Assembly (NCBI GenBank): GCA_029721515.1
Contig: CM056556.1
Span: 6,572,501 to 6,636,500 of the forward strand
DNA length: 64,000 bases
Reading direction: 5' to 3'
Source: Synanceia verrucosa
Taxonomy: Eukaryota > Chordata > Actinopteri > Perciformes > Synanceiidae
In this document: positions 1 through 13,828 of the stretch, one piece after another
How positions within the stretch are numbered: the stretch's first letter is position 1
How the letters are laid out: each line of letters begins with the position of its first letter
Made by a program: the position numbers and the translations under genes
Notes under the pieces: model-generated
Database searches by the model: none
Seen by the model: the letters and a program-made list of their open reading frames with translations, nothing else
What the model was told of the DNA's origin: nothing

Positions 1-3000
1 TTCTATTAACGCTCCATTGTTGCAGGTTACTCGGGCCATGATCGGATAAGGTGCTAATACAAAGAGCATGAGATCGCTGCCAGGAACACAGTCCTCAGCA
101 GCCTGGTTGATATGTAAACTTTCAACTTCTAAGATTAAATGTCACTACTTCTACAAGAGGAGACAATGTTGGGCTGTCACAAGCTACTGCAACTGTGTGA
201 ATTACACTCTGTGAAGAAAAGTATCAAACTACACACTAATTTTATTTAATTTTAACAAATGCCAAACAAAAGAGCAGTTTGTAAAAGAAACTCAGGTTAC
301 TGATAACTGAATTTTCTATTAAAAAAAATTAATTCATGGGAGAGAAGCTTTTCATCGTTGATCTAATCCGTAAAAAGAAATTACCTATTTTAGATGTTTC
401 AGTTGGACTGAATAAGTATGCTCAATGCAGAAAGACTAAAATTATAATAATTAGCTAATTTAGTAACTAATTTAGTAACTAACCTTAAAAATGTCATAGA
501 AATTCCTCCACGTACAACATCTGCTGCCTCTGTATCTCTTAAAGAAAGTTTTAACTTCATCTTAAAAGGGACAGGCTGCATGTCTTGAAGTGAGGTCGTA
601 TGAGGTATTACTCAAAGTCATCCATTTGCCTTATTGCATGACTTTGGCTAGTTTAGCTTCACTAAAGTCATTTATTCAGCAGACTGTCATCTACTTCATT
701 GACTGTGGTTAAAAGCCTCATGCAACCCAAAGTATCCCTTTAATGACAGGACTTCCAGTGTCTCAGACTCTTGGCTTTAATGCACAAAAACACCTCATGC
801 TGTACTCTAGAGGTTTGTCCTACAGCAGGCCCATTCCCCCATATTTATATGCTCCCATAGTGACAAGTAATGCCAGTTTTCACTGTTGTATGCATGGACA
901 CACTCAGTGTATCCATAACAGATATATCTTAATAAATGTGCTTCAAATGTTTTACAGCTGAACTGCAGTACTTTGGGATATTCTAATTGCAGCTTTTGAC
1001 AGTATGTCTTTTCTAAACAGTACTGACCATGGCTCCTTACCTCATAATTCATGTTCATCTAAACTCTGTACTATTATAAAGATTGAAGGTGTCCTTGTCT
1101 AGTAAATATTGAATGTGTCATTCTTCATTCTGGCATCTTGTCTTGTTTGGACTGCTGTAGCTCTGTAATCTCTACTGGTGGAAAGTTGAGCTGGCACAAC
1201 ACTCCAGACCACATTCAGGTTTTCAACGATAAAAAGAAACAAAGAAAAGAAAAGAAAAGCATGCTGCCCAGAATCTTCTGTCACTTCCTGTACGTGTTAC
1301 CTGATGACTTTCAAAGACTGACCATACTACATCACACACACCCTGACTAGATGAGTCTCACAGACTGTGATCTTTAGAGGTGAAATTTATTCATATTCTG
1401 CAACATCTTTTGTATAATACGCCTTCTTTCCATCCTGTCGTGGCAGAAAAAGAAAACAGTTGGTGAGAGGTTGCTATGTGGGCCCAGGTGCTACCAGCTC
1501 TGCAGGTGTTGGGAGACGGATGGCAGAAAGATTGGTTCACAGCTTGGATTTTATGACTGTTTCACTCTCACACATAATGAATAACGGAGGCTGCAGAAAT
1601 ATCAGGTGCGTCAGTGTTAACGATTTAATCCTGATTAAAATAATGTTAAAGCATCACACTCAAAGTAAAAAACTCTCTGGCGGCTCAGTCAAGACATCAA
1701 ACCTAATATGCTTAGAGCTGTGGATGAAAGTAAATGGAAGAAGTTCACTACAGCGCTGACTTCAGACCAGTCAACCTGATGGAAGATGTACTCCACTTGC
1801 TATCATTGTTCATACATTCATTGCTAATATGAGCTAAGAATCTATTGTGAAGTGCAAAAAATATTTTTTTTAATTACTTGTTTGATATCCATGCACTGCC
1901 CAAAAACATTTAACTGACATTGTGTTTACTGTCAAAATAAATAACAAACTTTACACAATATCTGTTTTGGTTTAGTTTGCTCAGATTTCTCAAGCAGAAG
2001 GCTGTTCAGAAACTCTCCTCCCTTAAGCAAAAATAGCAGTCATGTCTAATGTTCTCTGATGCAGCAACACACACACTGTGCCAACCAGACACACACAGAT
2101 TCGCCTTGAGACAAAGAAAACAACCACAACAGTATGCTTCCTCCATGAGAAAGGAGTATAATCTACACGGGTGTCGAAATTCTCTGGGCATTTTAAAGAT
2201 AAATCCATAAAATCTATTTATAAACTGCATCCGTGCAGCAACTCCTACCGAGCCACAGTCACGGCAGTATTGGCTTTGTTAACATGGTGATTTATTGGAC
2301 TGAGAAAATTGTGATTCCCAGAAAATATAACCTGCTATGTCTGTTTTGACCACAGTAAACTGTGTACATTGAAAAAAAGAAATACTGTTATAATTTAATA
2401 TGTCAAATGAGAGCCTGATCAAGCTGAGAAAAGTGTTCGCTTTCATCTCATCAATTATGAAGTCTGCCGCTTTGTAATTACATTTCAATTTGGGATGGAA
2501 CTCTTCAAATATGCACGAATGGTAATCGTGAAATGAATTGTTCAGTGCATCATAACACCTGGAGATGAGTAGAAGGGAGAACGACTGAAGAGGCAGCCTC
2601 CCGTCATATGATGTGAGTTCAGAGCCAAGCGAATAATCACTACAAGCAGTGACAGTCTGCCTCTTTCAGAGTCACTGGTCTATTCATACTGGTCATCCAG
2701 AAAACAATGCAATGCCCTGTGGTGGTACCATGCTGTTCCAACGACTTAATAAGCTCACGGAGGAAGTGAAGAGAGGAGGCACAGCAGCGGACAATGCATC
2801 ATGAAGAGAGAGAGCTAGGGGCTGTTTATTATGACCCTTTCTTTGTGTGCACTGCAGCTTATTCATCAGAGCAAAATGTTAGAGGCGAGGATAAATCCAT
2901 CTCATCATCCACCAGATGTACTGCCTCAAGTAGAGCCCATTCAAACTCATGTTCATGCGTGCAATTATTTTTGAAATGTGCATCAGTGAGTGCTGCGCAA

Positions 3001-6000
3001 CACCACTCAGTGCATGATGCATGTATTATGCAGACGATGCTTTCTCCTGCATGAGGACTGCGAACAGTGAAGCGGAAAGGTCACTGAAGCGGAATAGAAT
3101 AAGGGCGCTGGTGCTCAGCCAATCAGAAAAATCATACAGGCTTCTTCTGTGCTGCAGCAGGTGTGAGGAGTTGGATGAATACCGTTATCCCTCCATGAAC
3201 TAATTTCCCGCCCACTTTGACACAGGTTGCTGCCGTTAATCAAACAGATGAATTAATGCAGAGCCACTCAGATAAGAGCATTAAACCAATGGAAAGACTC
3301 AATCTTACACTGGCTCATTTAGGGATTTTACACTTTGTGTGGCCACAGGGGCAATCGTGGAATTAATTGAGGAGAACCGCAGGCATCCCATCCATGAAGC
3401 CCACAAACAAAGAACATAACATCCCTGATGTCACTCCCTTTGGGTATGTGACTGCATGCAGACCATAATACTCCCTTTAAAGCCCCTCATCACCAAAATG
3501 CAATCTGACAATCAACAATTATCCTGAATAGCAACCCCCTCGAGTGGCCACAGGACTGCGCCTTCCAATTTTCCACAGCCATTACACCCTTGGTCACAAA
3601 TTAAATGGCAATGAATGACGTTAAGAAGATCCCTTAGAGGAGAGCAAGGAGGAGATAATGGCATCACCTTAATGGTTCCCCACTGTATAACAAAAAGAGA
3701 GGGTACAGAGGACAGACATGTTGGATGGAGTCTGCTAACGAGAGGTTTAAACTTCAGGCTGTACTGTGTAATTTCCTGACATGATTACATACAGTATATG
3801 CAACTATTCATTTCAGAAAAAAACAAAAACATAGTCAAACTCAGACCCTTGAAGAAACTCAAGTGTTGTTTTATGAAACAGGATAAATGGCTGACGTTAG
3901 TCGACAACCTGACAGAGTAAATGTTACCGTTTGGTGTTTCACTGTGAGAAGGACATGATGACTGATGTCAAACTGAGCACAGTTTAAAGACCACAGATGT
4001 AATAGCACAGTGTGTTAAAAGCTCGGACAAAATACGGGTTGCAAAAGGCTGAGAACGGTCGTATAGAACTGCAAAAAGCTTAACTGATGGTTTAATAACT
4101 GGAATGGACTTTAACAAAAAACAGGCACTATTTGCAAAACAAATTCCTGAGTGCCCTGCCAAATCCTTCTCAATGTACCTCAGCAAAAAATCCACAAACT
4201 CATACAAATACATAAACAAGAGGCATAATTAAACAGTGAATCACACGCTGCACCTCTGCAATCATTCAAATCACTGATGTTAGAGCAGCTACTGCTCTAT
4301 ATTTAGCCTTGATTACCTGTCCACAGCTGCCCAGGTTAAGCTTTGATCACTGTTTTTACAGGATACGAACATAAAGTGCACTGTAAAGTAACACGAAGGG
4401 ACACTATGTAATTAAACTCAGCTATATGCATCATACTAAAGTAAAAGCAGTGTCTGACAACATTTCAGAGGGATATGTTTTTCTGTACTTTGAGATAAAT
4501 TATGTAACACACTGTAGCCATTTGTCTTCTTTATCGTGATGATGATATCGTTATCGCCAAGATGTCATGACAGTATTAAAGCATGACTTCCACCCTGACA
4601 AAAGATAACTCCAAATCTCATGCATGGTTTACAGTAATGACAGTTCCTACAGCTTCACGCCAACATTTATGTGAAAAACCATCATACATACATACATAAT
4701 GTGGTTTTAGGCTTGGTTATTACATTCATAAAACTTGAATAATGCACAACTATTAATAATGCAGCTCTTTCTCAGATACACTATGGAATACTTCTATTGT
4801 CTGGTTTTGCATTATAAGTAGGTGTCGTGCTTACAAACTTATTTTTATGACAGTTTCCCCGCACAAAGGGATTTTATCGCCTATTAGATTCCAGTCTTCT
4901 TCTGTGCCCGTTGCCTGCAATCAAAGATTAAACCTGGCCATGGCTGGATCAGAAAATATTCTGTGATTAAAGCTGATAAGCTGGTTAGTTAGACCAGTTT
5001 TCTAATATTAGGGCCACTGAACACCCATATCTGAGCAGAACCAGGCTGACCCTGCTTCATTAAACAGGTCCCAGGTCAGGGGATGTCATACATTTCTGCA
5101 GTGTTAAAAAAAAAACATACAAACCCTGAATGTAGACTATGTCTTAAATTAAATAAAATTGAAATTTCTCTACTATCTACTACTCTTTTGAAGCTTGAAT
5201 CTCAAACCCACAAGAGTGAGACAGGGACAGAAAACCTTTGGAGACATAAAGTGTTATCTGTCCTTTGGAAAGGCACAGAGCATCAGCTTATAGGTAATGA
5301 ATATTGAGCACCGTCTCCACTCTCCCTTTTACTTAAGACTTCTTACATTCCTCTTTCTCAATTCCCTCTTTTGTGACTTCAACTTGGGTGTAATTGTATT
5401 TCTTGGTCCAGTCTCTGACATTCATTACGCCCCTGCTGTATCTACTTTTTGATTGTTTTTTTTTCTTCTCATCTCTCCATTTATTCGCCCACGCCGGTAA
5501 TGCCTTCCCACCCTCTGCCCTTTGTCTTCATAGGAACCATTGATCCGGGGCTACTGAGGGGAGTCCTTCTGATCTGCAGTCAGTCATGTGACCACTGAGC
5601 TGGCTGTGTCCCACGCCCAGACAGCCATTATGAAGAGTGACTGGCCACAGCAGCGCCCACACACTTGGCAGGCTGGCAGAGCTGCCTCCTGTTGCCTCAT
5701 TCAAACAATCCTGTCTCTAACAGCAGAGTGCCGGCGCCACCTTAATCAGTGGACTGCTCAGGTGCCCAGACCGGCTGTCCCAGAATCTGGATTGCTCTGT
5801 AGAGAATTTAATATTAAAAGCCTATTTATTCCACACTGGAGGCAGTGACACCAACTCCTCTGTCTGAAATGGAAGGATAATAGAGGCACATAATGCCAGA
5901 GCAGAGGAGGGGAGGAAAAAATGAGTGTGTCTATGAGACAAAGACAAAAAGACAGACTTTGAGAACAGACTGGCTATTAGACAAAGCCTTCTGTCACATG

Positions 6001-6988
6001 AAAAGTCCTCTACCTCTGCATCCAAGCCCTCAGTATGAAGGACACTCAGACAGACAGCCCAGAAAACCTGGGCTCCAGACTGTCACAATTCTCATCTCGA
6101 CCGATCAAAGTCTCACATGGGTCACGCATCCATTCTCCCTTTTTCCTCTGCACAATGTCAAACACACTGTGGAATACAGGACTTAACTAAGATGCAACAT
6201 GTTGTGCTTTAATGCAAATGTATAAGCGTAAGACTTAACAGGCAGCACTGCATCAACTGAGACTAGTCATGCCTTTGTTAGACTGTGATATGTGCTGTTT
6301 AATTCCTGCAGAAATACTGCAACACAGTGAAAATACGGTCATGGGTTTGACAGCTCCCCAAGTGCTGCCTGACTAATAAACTTTTTATGTGCACTAATGC
6401 ATCCTGTAAAAAATCAGCCATAAAAGTCTGCCTCCTCCTGAAGGTGACATGCCCTTATCGGATTTTTCATCATCAATGCCCATCCCTAGGAATTATTATC
6501 ACAGAAGACAAGACATCCTTTCTGTATTTCAAACATGCAAAGGTCTATCCAAAAACAAAACAACTCACAAAGATCAAAATCAGCATTTAATGATAAACAA
6601 GCAACAACTGGTGGACAGTTGTTAGGTTCGAAAGGGAAACTACGACGTGCAATTAATTTCCTGTTCACATCCTTCCCTTCACAGAACAACACTGGATTAA
6701 GGTGATTTTGCAAAGTGCATGCTAAATCTCCTATCAGAACCCTGAGGTAGTTAAATCCTGACCATCTCCTCATTCCTCTTTCGCTCAAACTATAAATCTA
6801 CATGGTGACGGGGCTTGTCATGAGGATGCTGAATTAAACATGCTCCCCCTTCCCCTCTCTGGGAGAATAACTGAGCAGAGGGACACAGTTTGGATGGCAA
6901 GAGAGAGGAGCATCCTGACAAACGCCCCACTGAGCCCTGAGACACGTGATGTGACGTTGTTGCTGTGGAAAGGAGATGTTTGCCAATG

Positions 6989-7014
6989 GTGTGTGTGTGC
7001 GTGTGTGTGTGTGT
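6989..7014. repeat. (GT)n microsatellite
   Basis: A GT run with one GC interruption. A second GT run, with a G/C-containing start, lies at 7195-7220. Confidence 0.95.
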
Positions 7015-8089
7015 GAGAATGCTGTTTCTGTTTTGACAGTTCATACCTTGGGCCAGAAGTTTGATAAGGCACTGATTCATTGCCCCTTGGTTCAGCCTGC
7101 CACTATCATCCTCCTACATCTCCACTGAGCTGAAATCAGACCTGTAATTCCACCTGAAGGCTAACACACTGTGATGTGCATGTGCATGCGCGTGCGTGTG
7201 TGTGTGTGTGTGTGTGTGTGCTTACAGGGGACAGTAGGTGAGACTGTGCAAAGATCTGTGTGTCAAAGCCTGTCTTCCTGTCTGCAGAGAGACAGTCCAT
7301 CCTACCACTAATTACTCTGTGTGTGTGTATGAGCGTGTGTGTTTATATGTTGTTCTAAAATGAATAATAAATGTTTAGACAGAGCCTGACAACTTCTAAG
7401 AGCTTTTACTTGTGTGTGTGTGTGTGTGACCATTGCACGCATGATATGGTGGAAGGCGGCAGATAGAAAACTGAGGGGACCTGTCTGCCTCATCTCAAGG
7501 TCCCACTCACAAAACATAATGACATGACTCAGTAAATATTTATATTCATGTGGCAAAGTATGAATAAAAGTATCAGTGTGTCTGAGTCGATTCAGACCAT
7601 GCGCTGTGATGCAGAGCACACATATACAGGAAAATATGAATTACGCTTATTTTAAGGGTGTTCTGACACATACTGGGTCTTCCATTAATGGAGACTTTGT
7701 GCATGTTCTCACACACACAGCAGCAAAACTTCATTTACTATTTTTAGATAGCGTTCTTTTTGCATGTATTTTCAAAAATGTCATGTAGGGAAGAGAGAGA
7801 GAGGCTATGCAAAGAGCCTTCCAGAGAAGGCTTCCTGTTTGTAAATGGGGTATAATTCCCTGACAAGAGACAAGACAGGAGAAGAGGGAGCTCTAATTGC
7901 CTGGTCCACTTCCTGTACTGTAAGCCATATCAGCCTTGGTCAATCCAAATAATGTTATGCAAACAAAACTCAAAAACAGCCACACATTGCCTTCAGTATG
8001 ATGCTACATCACCACCATACCAATTAGTAACTGGCTGATTGGCAGATTCCAGAGGAGGTTTCAGTTCACGTCATTGACATTTGCTGATC

Positions 8090-8445
8090 GTTACGATCCA
8101 GCTGTTAAATGCAACGTCGGTCTATCTGTCCTTCACTTATGTCCAGGCGGATATATTGCTCTAATTATTGGATGAAATGTTATATATGGACATTCCTGTT
8201 CTCCACACAGGATCCTAATGACTTTGTGATCTCCTGACATTTCCACTGGTGCCTTCATTAGGTTGGCATTTGAAACAATTTGGTACAGACATTTATGAAG
8301 CCCTTATGATGTTGTAATTAACTGTCATGACTTTTCTCTGGCCATCATCAATGCTAATCACGTTAGCATTATGATTTTAGCATTTAGCCCAAAGCACTGC
8401 TGTGCCTGGAAGTATAGAGCAGTTAGCCTGTGGACTCTTGTTGTC
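8090..8445. repeat. Diverged dispersed teleost repeat
   Basis: Phrases such as GATCCTAATGACTTTGTGAT, AATTTGGTACAGACATTTAT and TTAGCATTTAGCCCAAAGCA resemble an abundant teleost interspersed repeat that I recall from many fish genomes. Boundaries are unclear and class is not assigned. Confidence 0.4.
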
Positions 8446-10846
8446 ATAAGGATGTAACTTTTATTTTAATTCCTGATCAAAATATATCATATTTTAGTCT
8501 GACAGCAAAACCAGGCATGGCTATACAATACTGCTACAACTAGAAGGTCATTTTCTTGTCGCTGCAGCAGAGCTGCATCTCACCAGATGTGCTGTGACGT
8601 GATGGAGATAAAAAGGAGACCATTCCAACATCTGTACCTCCGTTGTCGTGATAAAGCTCCTGCCGTCTGCCAGCTCTCTTCATCACTGCACTTCCTCAAT
8701 CACACTCTTCTTTTTGTCTTGTGAGAGAGTGTGCTGTAATTAACACATTTTTTTCTTATTTCTGATACATGATTCTCACAGCCTGTTTCTTAACAGAACA
8801 CACAAAGCACAGTGGCGTCTCTGACAGTGTGATTATTCAATGAGATCACTAGAGGAGTCTGGGTAGGTGATTCAATGAGCAGGTGCAAGGAAAAAAGGAA
8901 TTAACAAGTCGGTCTGAGAGAAAGGAGTGCAGCACAGAAGAACACTGTTCTGTATTCATAAATAATGAAGTAGATAATATATCAACACATTTTACGACAT
9001 GTCATAAACATGAAACGTTCTGCTTCAATTTACAGTCACAGGGACAGGAAGTGAATGCAAGACCTGGGGAAAAAAATGAGTATGAGTGATCTCAGCTTCA
9101 GCGATTCAGTAGGATGTTCAACACAGGGCAACATATTAGATAGCACAAGGTTACCAGGAAGGGTATTTGTACAAAATATGGCCTGCTGGGAGATTTAAAA
9201 TGCTCATACCACGAAGCTTAGGGAAGTTTACCATCAGAGACTAACCTATTGTTGCCATCTTGTGCACTGGAGCTTTCTGAAATATTATTTGCCACACACG
9301 CTTTCATTTTTCATGCTTTTCCCTTCTGCATTACTAACCTGCCCAGAAATCTAACTGTAGCTACGCTGTATTCACCTCCCGCTTTCTTCCCTTTCCTCTT
9401 CAGCAGTCACCCCACATCCTTCTGGTGAAACTGAAATACATCTCTACAGGCTACACCTTATGCTCATCTCGTTGTAGCATTTGTTCCTTGCATGTATTTA
9501 ATACTATCTTAAAATGATGTCCTATCTGAACTTGTGCAAAGTCCCGCTGGCTAAGAGCAACAGTCTGATATGTAAAATACAGGCCGCAAAGGTTGTCAAC
9601 CAATTTCTTTGTGTTAAATTTTTCATAATTAAAGGCAAAGTTCATCAAATATGAATATTTCAAGAGTCCTCCTTGTTAAATTGTTAAATGCTCTCTGTTA
9701 AAAACACTCTCTTATCAGCATTTTCGTAACAGCAGAATCAAATGGTCGATCATTCTTTCCCTCACGTACCAAGTTTGCACACATAGAACACAAAAGGCAA
9801 ATGAAGGTATGTATGAGAGATGTATTTTATACACACGGATTAACAATCCATTATTCATAGGCACTATGGGCTCAGAGCATCAACACAAACACAGCAGTAA
9901 CCCGATTCTGCCGCACTGTAGCCTTGGATGCATCACAGACACTGGCAAATTTTTGCACTCTGAGATTACAGACTAGACATACAGCACTCGCCACAGCTCT
10001 CATATCTATCTACACAGCAGATCAATACGAGAGGCAGACTTAAAGCTCTGTGTCAAAGCTCTAAACACTGCGTCCCTGGACCTCAGGAAATGAACTACAG
10101 AAAACAGTTGCAGTGCTTCAGGTGAAATTCAAAATCCTGAAGTACGTCTAACTTATGAGGTGTCAGTCATTTCTGAAAATACATCCACACCCGTCATGTC
10201 TGATTCACAACAATACATCCCTGTCTGTTCTCTTTTACATTTTGACAGGCGGTTATACATATATCATGAGTCATACTTGCAACTTAAAACAGGACGCTTG
10301 ATTAGACAGCTGCCATTTCCCAAATTAATCTCCTAACCATCATAAAGTTTTGGATGTAATCTTTTGGTTCTCACATACTGAGATAGATTGTCATTGCTAC
10401 GGTGAGAATTATCTTTTTGAACTAAAAAAAAAATAAATAATAACTTTTCTTTTAGTCATCAAAAGACAGCTCTAACAGAGGCATGCATTCATGCATGCAC
10501 AAGCGAACGCCACTGATTTCCTTTATTTATTCCCTTTAAACACCTCTGCACACACCCCTCTCCCTAAGTCCCCAAATACTTTGATGCGAGGCATGCCGGT
10601 GCAATCCACGAAACACACACACACACACTTACACAAATGCACACAAACATAAAATAATGACATTTAAAAAAAAAAAACTGGAGGAACGTTGTGCATGTGC
10701 CATGAATTATGCATGTATATAGTCTCTTATCACCTAAATGCATGTCTTTGTATTTGTCAGTTTGGGCTGTGTGTGCTTTGCATTCATGTGGGACCTCAGA
10801 TCCACCCCTGTAGAATGGTGATGGCAACGGGAAGGGAAAAAAGAGG

Positions 10847-10850
<4 letters not shown>

Positions 10851-10906
<56 letters not shown>
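10851..10906. repeat. (CA)n microsatellite
   Basis: About 28 uninterrupted CA units. It creates spurious long translated frames on both strands (poly Val-Cys). A smaller CA run lies at 10612-10628. Confidence 0.98.
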
Positions 10907-10910
<4 letters not shown>

Positions 10911-11050
10911 GAGAGGGGAGAGTGTGTATTAATGAAAGAGTTTTAGTGCAGTCACAATAGGCAGTTGGGTCTTGCACACATAAAAAAGACACAGCAGATG
11001 CATCTAGCTGCAAAAAAATTAAATTATTAAATGAGGGCATGTTGAGAAAG

Positions 11051-11107
<57 letters not shown>
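11051..11107. repeat. Compound (AT)n(AC)n microsatellite
   Basis: A short AT run passes directly into about 23 AC units. It lies only about 145 bp from the (CA)n array at 10851, in the same orientation. Confidence 0.97.
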
Positions 11108-11112
<5 letters not shown>

Positions 11113-13141
11113 AATGGGGTAAAGGCAACAGAGCCTGCAGTAACTCCCTTTGTGGGAAGCGATGTAAATTTTTCATTGGAGGAAATGCAGCTCTCTCCCT
11201 CCATGCCCTCATCTCTGGGCTCTGTCCCATGTCCTCTGGCCAGGCTCCCCTGACACAATCCCTCTTTCCTCGAGCCATCCATTTGACCCAGCGAAGGGCA
11301 AGCAGCTCACAGACAGATAAGCCGTGTCCCAAAGTGCCCGTCTCGCTTCCCTGTCAGCCCTTTTTCCCCTCTTAGTGTTATGCGTTCATGTGAACGTACA
11401 CACCATGATTGAGGGTGGTCTACAGCCTTCACTCAGCGAGACAAATTGTGCGATTTGGACCATTGCTCTCCTCTGTCAGCAAGCAATGGTGGCAGATTAC
11501 GACGAGGACATAATGCAGGTATATTATACTGTATGAAGTATGTCAGTCACAGAAGGTCCGAATTAATGTTGTTCACATGTATACTATATGTGGGAGAGGT
11601 AATCAGTAGAAGTGAAAAGGAAATTAAGAGGCAGCCTGTCGAACTACCATGCATGGGCCATGCATGCATGATAAAGTGAGCGAAGCAGAGGACAGGCGCT
11701 CCTGATACAGCAGATCGTGAGTGATTGATTGGAGCGATGAATGAGGGGACCTCGCATTGTAATTAGAAGCGCTACGCTTCCCAGCAGGCTTTACCATTTT
11801 AGTGTGATTACACTGTGTGATTTATATGCCGAAAAGGCCCCATCACTCTCGCTAAGCAAACTGCCACATGTAGCAACACTTTACCTTTTCTTAATTCAGA
11901 TAGTTTTTCTTCTTATGGATTTACTGCTCATGAAGTGGATTTGAACTAACAACAAAACAAACCACGCTAGCAGCTGAAGTTGTTGCATTTTAAGCTGCTT
12001 ATTTATTATTAGGAGATCAGATACAGTTACTGTCAACAACAGCTTCCAATTTCCTTGCATCACAGTTATTTATGCCTATTTTTTCCCTTTCATTTGATAT
12101 GTATAAAGATTTTTAACACTTCTTCCATATTCCCCTTTATCATTTCAGTGTGACTGTGATTTTTTTTCACCTTCTTTGGAAGGTAAACAATATATTCAAG
12201 TTGGGTTGCCTGGAATAAAAAGCTTTTTGAACACCACACAAAATTATTTGCACTTTCCTTTATAACTTCCCAAAAGGCATAGAGGAGATAGAGTGCTGTC
12301 TGAATAGGAGAATGTTGTAATATGTCTGAACTGCTGAGGGAAATCCACAAAAAAAGAGTTGGATAGTTTTTCCTATTTTCTCAGTAAATGTCTCTTCTTT
12401 CAGGCATCATTGTTATTCTTTCTAGGCTCACAACAACAGGATACGAACACACAGGGGAGGCTAAGAAAACAGACAGTTGCATTTCTGACAAGACCTAACT
12501 TTAAGATAACACTAGATTTATTGGTGGATGCTTAGCCATACCAGTGTTATTTGAATCTAAATACTTTTTTTTTTTTTAATTTTGGCAGTCAGAGCTATAC
12601 CACTACGCTCACAAGGCTAATTTTGACATGCTAATATTGTGTTGGCGCAAGCATTAACATTTACAATTATGTTGCACAATAACCAAAAAAATGGCTTCCT
12701 TCATATGATTTGAAAGGGGTCAGTATAGTAACTCTATACTATATATAACTATATTAATGCAGATTACTAGCTACCTTAGATGCAGCATTAGCCATATTCA
12801 TAAGTTGCAATGCTCAAATTTCGAAGACATTTTTCAGAGCAGTGCATTAAATGAAAATGTGAACTGAGCTGAATGCCAAGGAAATGAAGAGGATCGTTTA
12901 GCCGAAAAGCTTCTGTAGCCAAGTATATATACGTGATGCATATATTGCATATCTGTCATATCTGCAATAGCAGGCATCTGGAATCTGTGTTTGCCTGTAA
13001 ACACATCGGGCCCATTCTTAGCTCTGTGTTAACATATTTTTACCTTTACCAACGGAAGGAAAGCATTCTAGTGATGTGCTGACTGCCAGCCAAATGGATT
13101 AAAAAAAAAAATCACACTGAAGAGCTCCGGACTTCAGAGAT

Positions 13142-13206
13142 CCAAAAAGAGTCAACTGGGCTTGATTGAAGTTTTTTGAAGATGTTCAGTTGACTCTCTT
13201 TTTTTG
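13142..13206. repeat. Short inverted repeat (hairpin)
   Basis: CCAAAAAGAGTCAACTG at the left pairs with CAGTTGACTCTCTTTTTTTG at the right across about 28 bases. It is probably a fragment of a dispersed repeat, 150 bp left of piggyBac-like copy 1. Confidence 0.6.
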
Positions 13207-13354
13207 GAGTGACCTTGACCTGGATGACTGAGAATCTTCGCAGATATAGTTTGCATTTATTTTAACTTTGAAGAATTGATGTTTGTGCAAAAGCCCACAA
13301 TCTTTATAGGTATAATAATTGCATTTTGCTAAACCAAACTGGTGGTTTGATAAA

Positions 13355-13828
13355 CTCATGAGTGCCAGCCCTTTTTTAAAAACAAAAGTGCCTTGTGCCA
13401 GCGTTTTTGGCCATTTAGCCATTTTTCAAGACCCACAGAATATTTTTGTACTATGTCTCTGAAAACACTGAATAGCTCAAATGAAAGAAGAGACTCTCTA
13501 TTTCATCATGAAAAAAATACAATTGTTTTGACCTTGTTCCATTCTTGTTGTATTAGAGATAGAGTAAAGGCTAGTTTCACCAAAATCACCACGTTTTTTC
13601 CAGATTGTTTTACTCTCTAATCTCGATCATCCCCACTTCCTGCTTCAATCTCCGTGGCGTATAACATCTCTTTATTTCTCCAAGACACCCCAAAATTGCT
13701 CACAAGCTGTGTGAGAGCACTCTCTTGTCCCTGCTGCCGAAAAAAGGAAAGATGTATATATACGCATCTATGGCACTCAAGCGTTTTATTTTAAAAGACG
13801 TACATATACGTTTTTGGTAATCAAAGTG
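13355..13828 (+). mobile_element. piggyBac-like MITE, degraded copy 1
   Basis: The interior matches the elements at 29078 and 41690 over most of its length, for example in the blocks GAATATTTTTGTACTATGTC, AAAGAAGAGACTCTCTA and TGGCACTCAAGCG. Its ends have decayed: the left reads CTCATGAGTGCC after TAAA, and the right reads GGTAATCAAAGTG before TTAG. It is older or more mutated than copy 2. Confidence 0.7.

Larger units (their letters stand above)
1..13354. other. Noncoding DNA downstream of trim44
   Basis: Apart from the microsatellites and the repeat at 8090-8445, I see no supported gene. Open frames are short, have no recognisable domains and lie mostly in AT-rich sequence. Human gene order would place ldlrad3 further in this direction, but no LDL-receptor class A exon was found. 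Confidence 0.6.

Noticed and set aside
10564..11106. A 180-codon minus-strand frame
   Set aside because: It is mostly Val-Cys and Cys-Val from the CA arrays, with no domain.
11019..11332. Two minus-strand frames of 87 and 101 codons
   Set aside because: Both read through the AC array; the unique parts show no family and are out of frame with each other.
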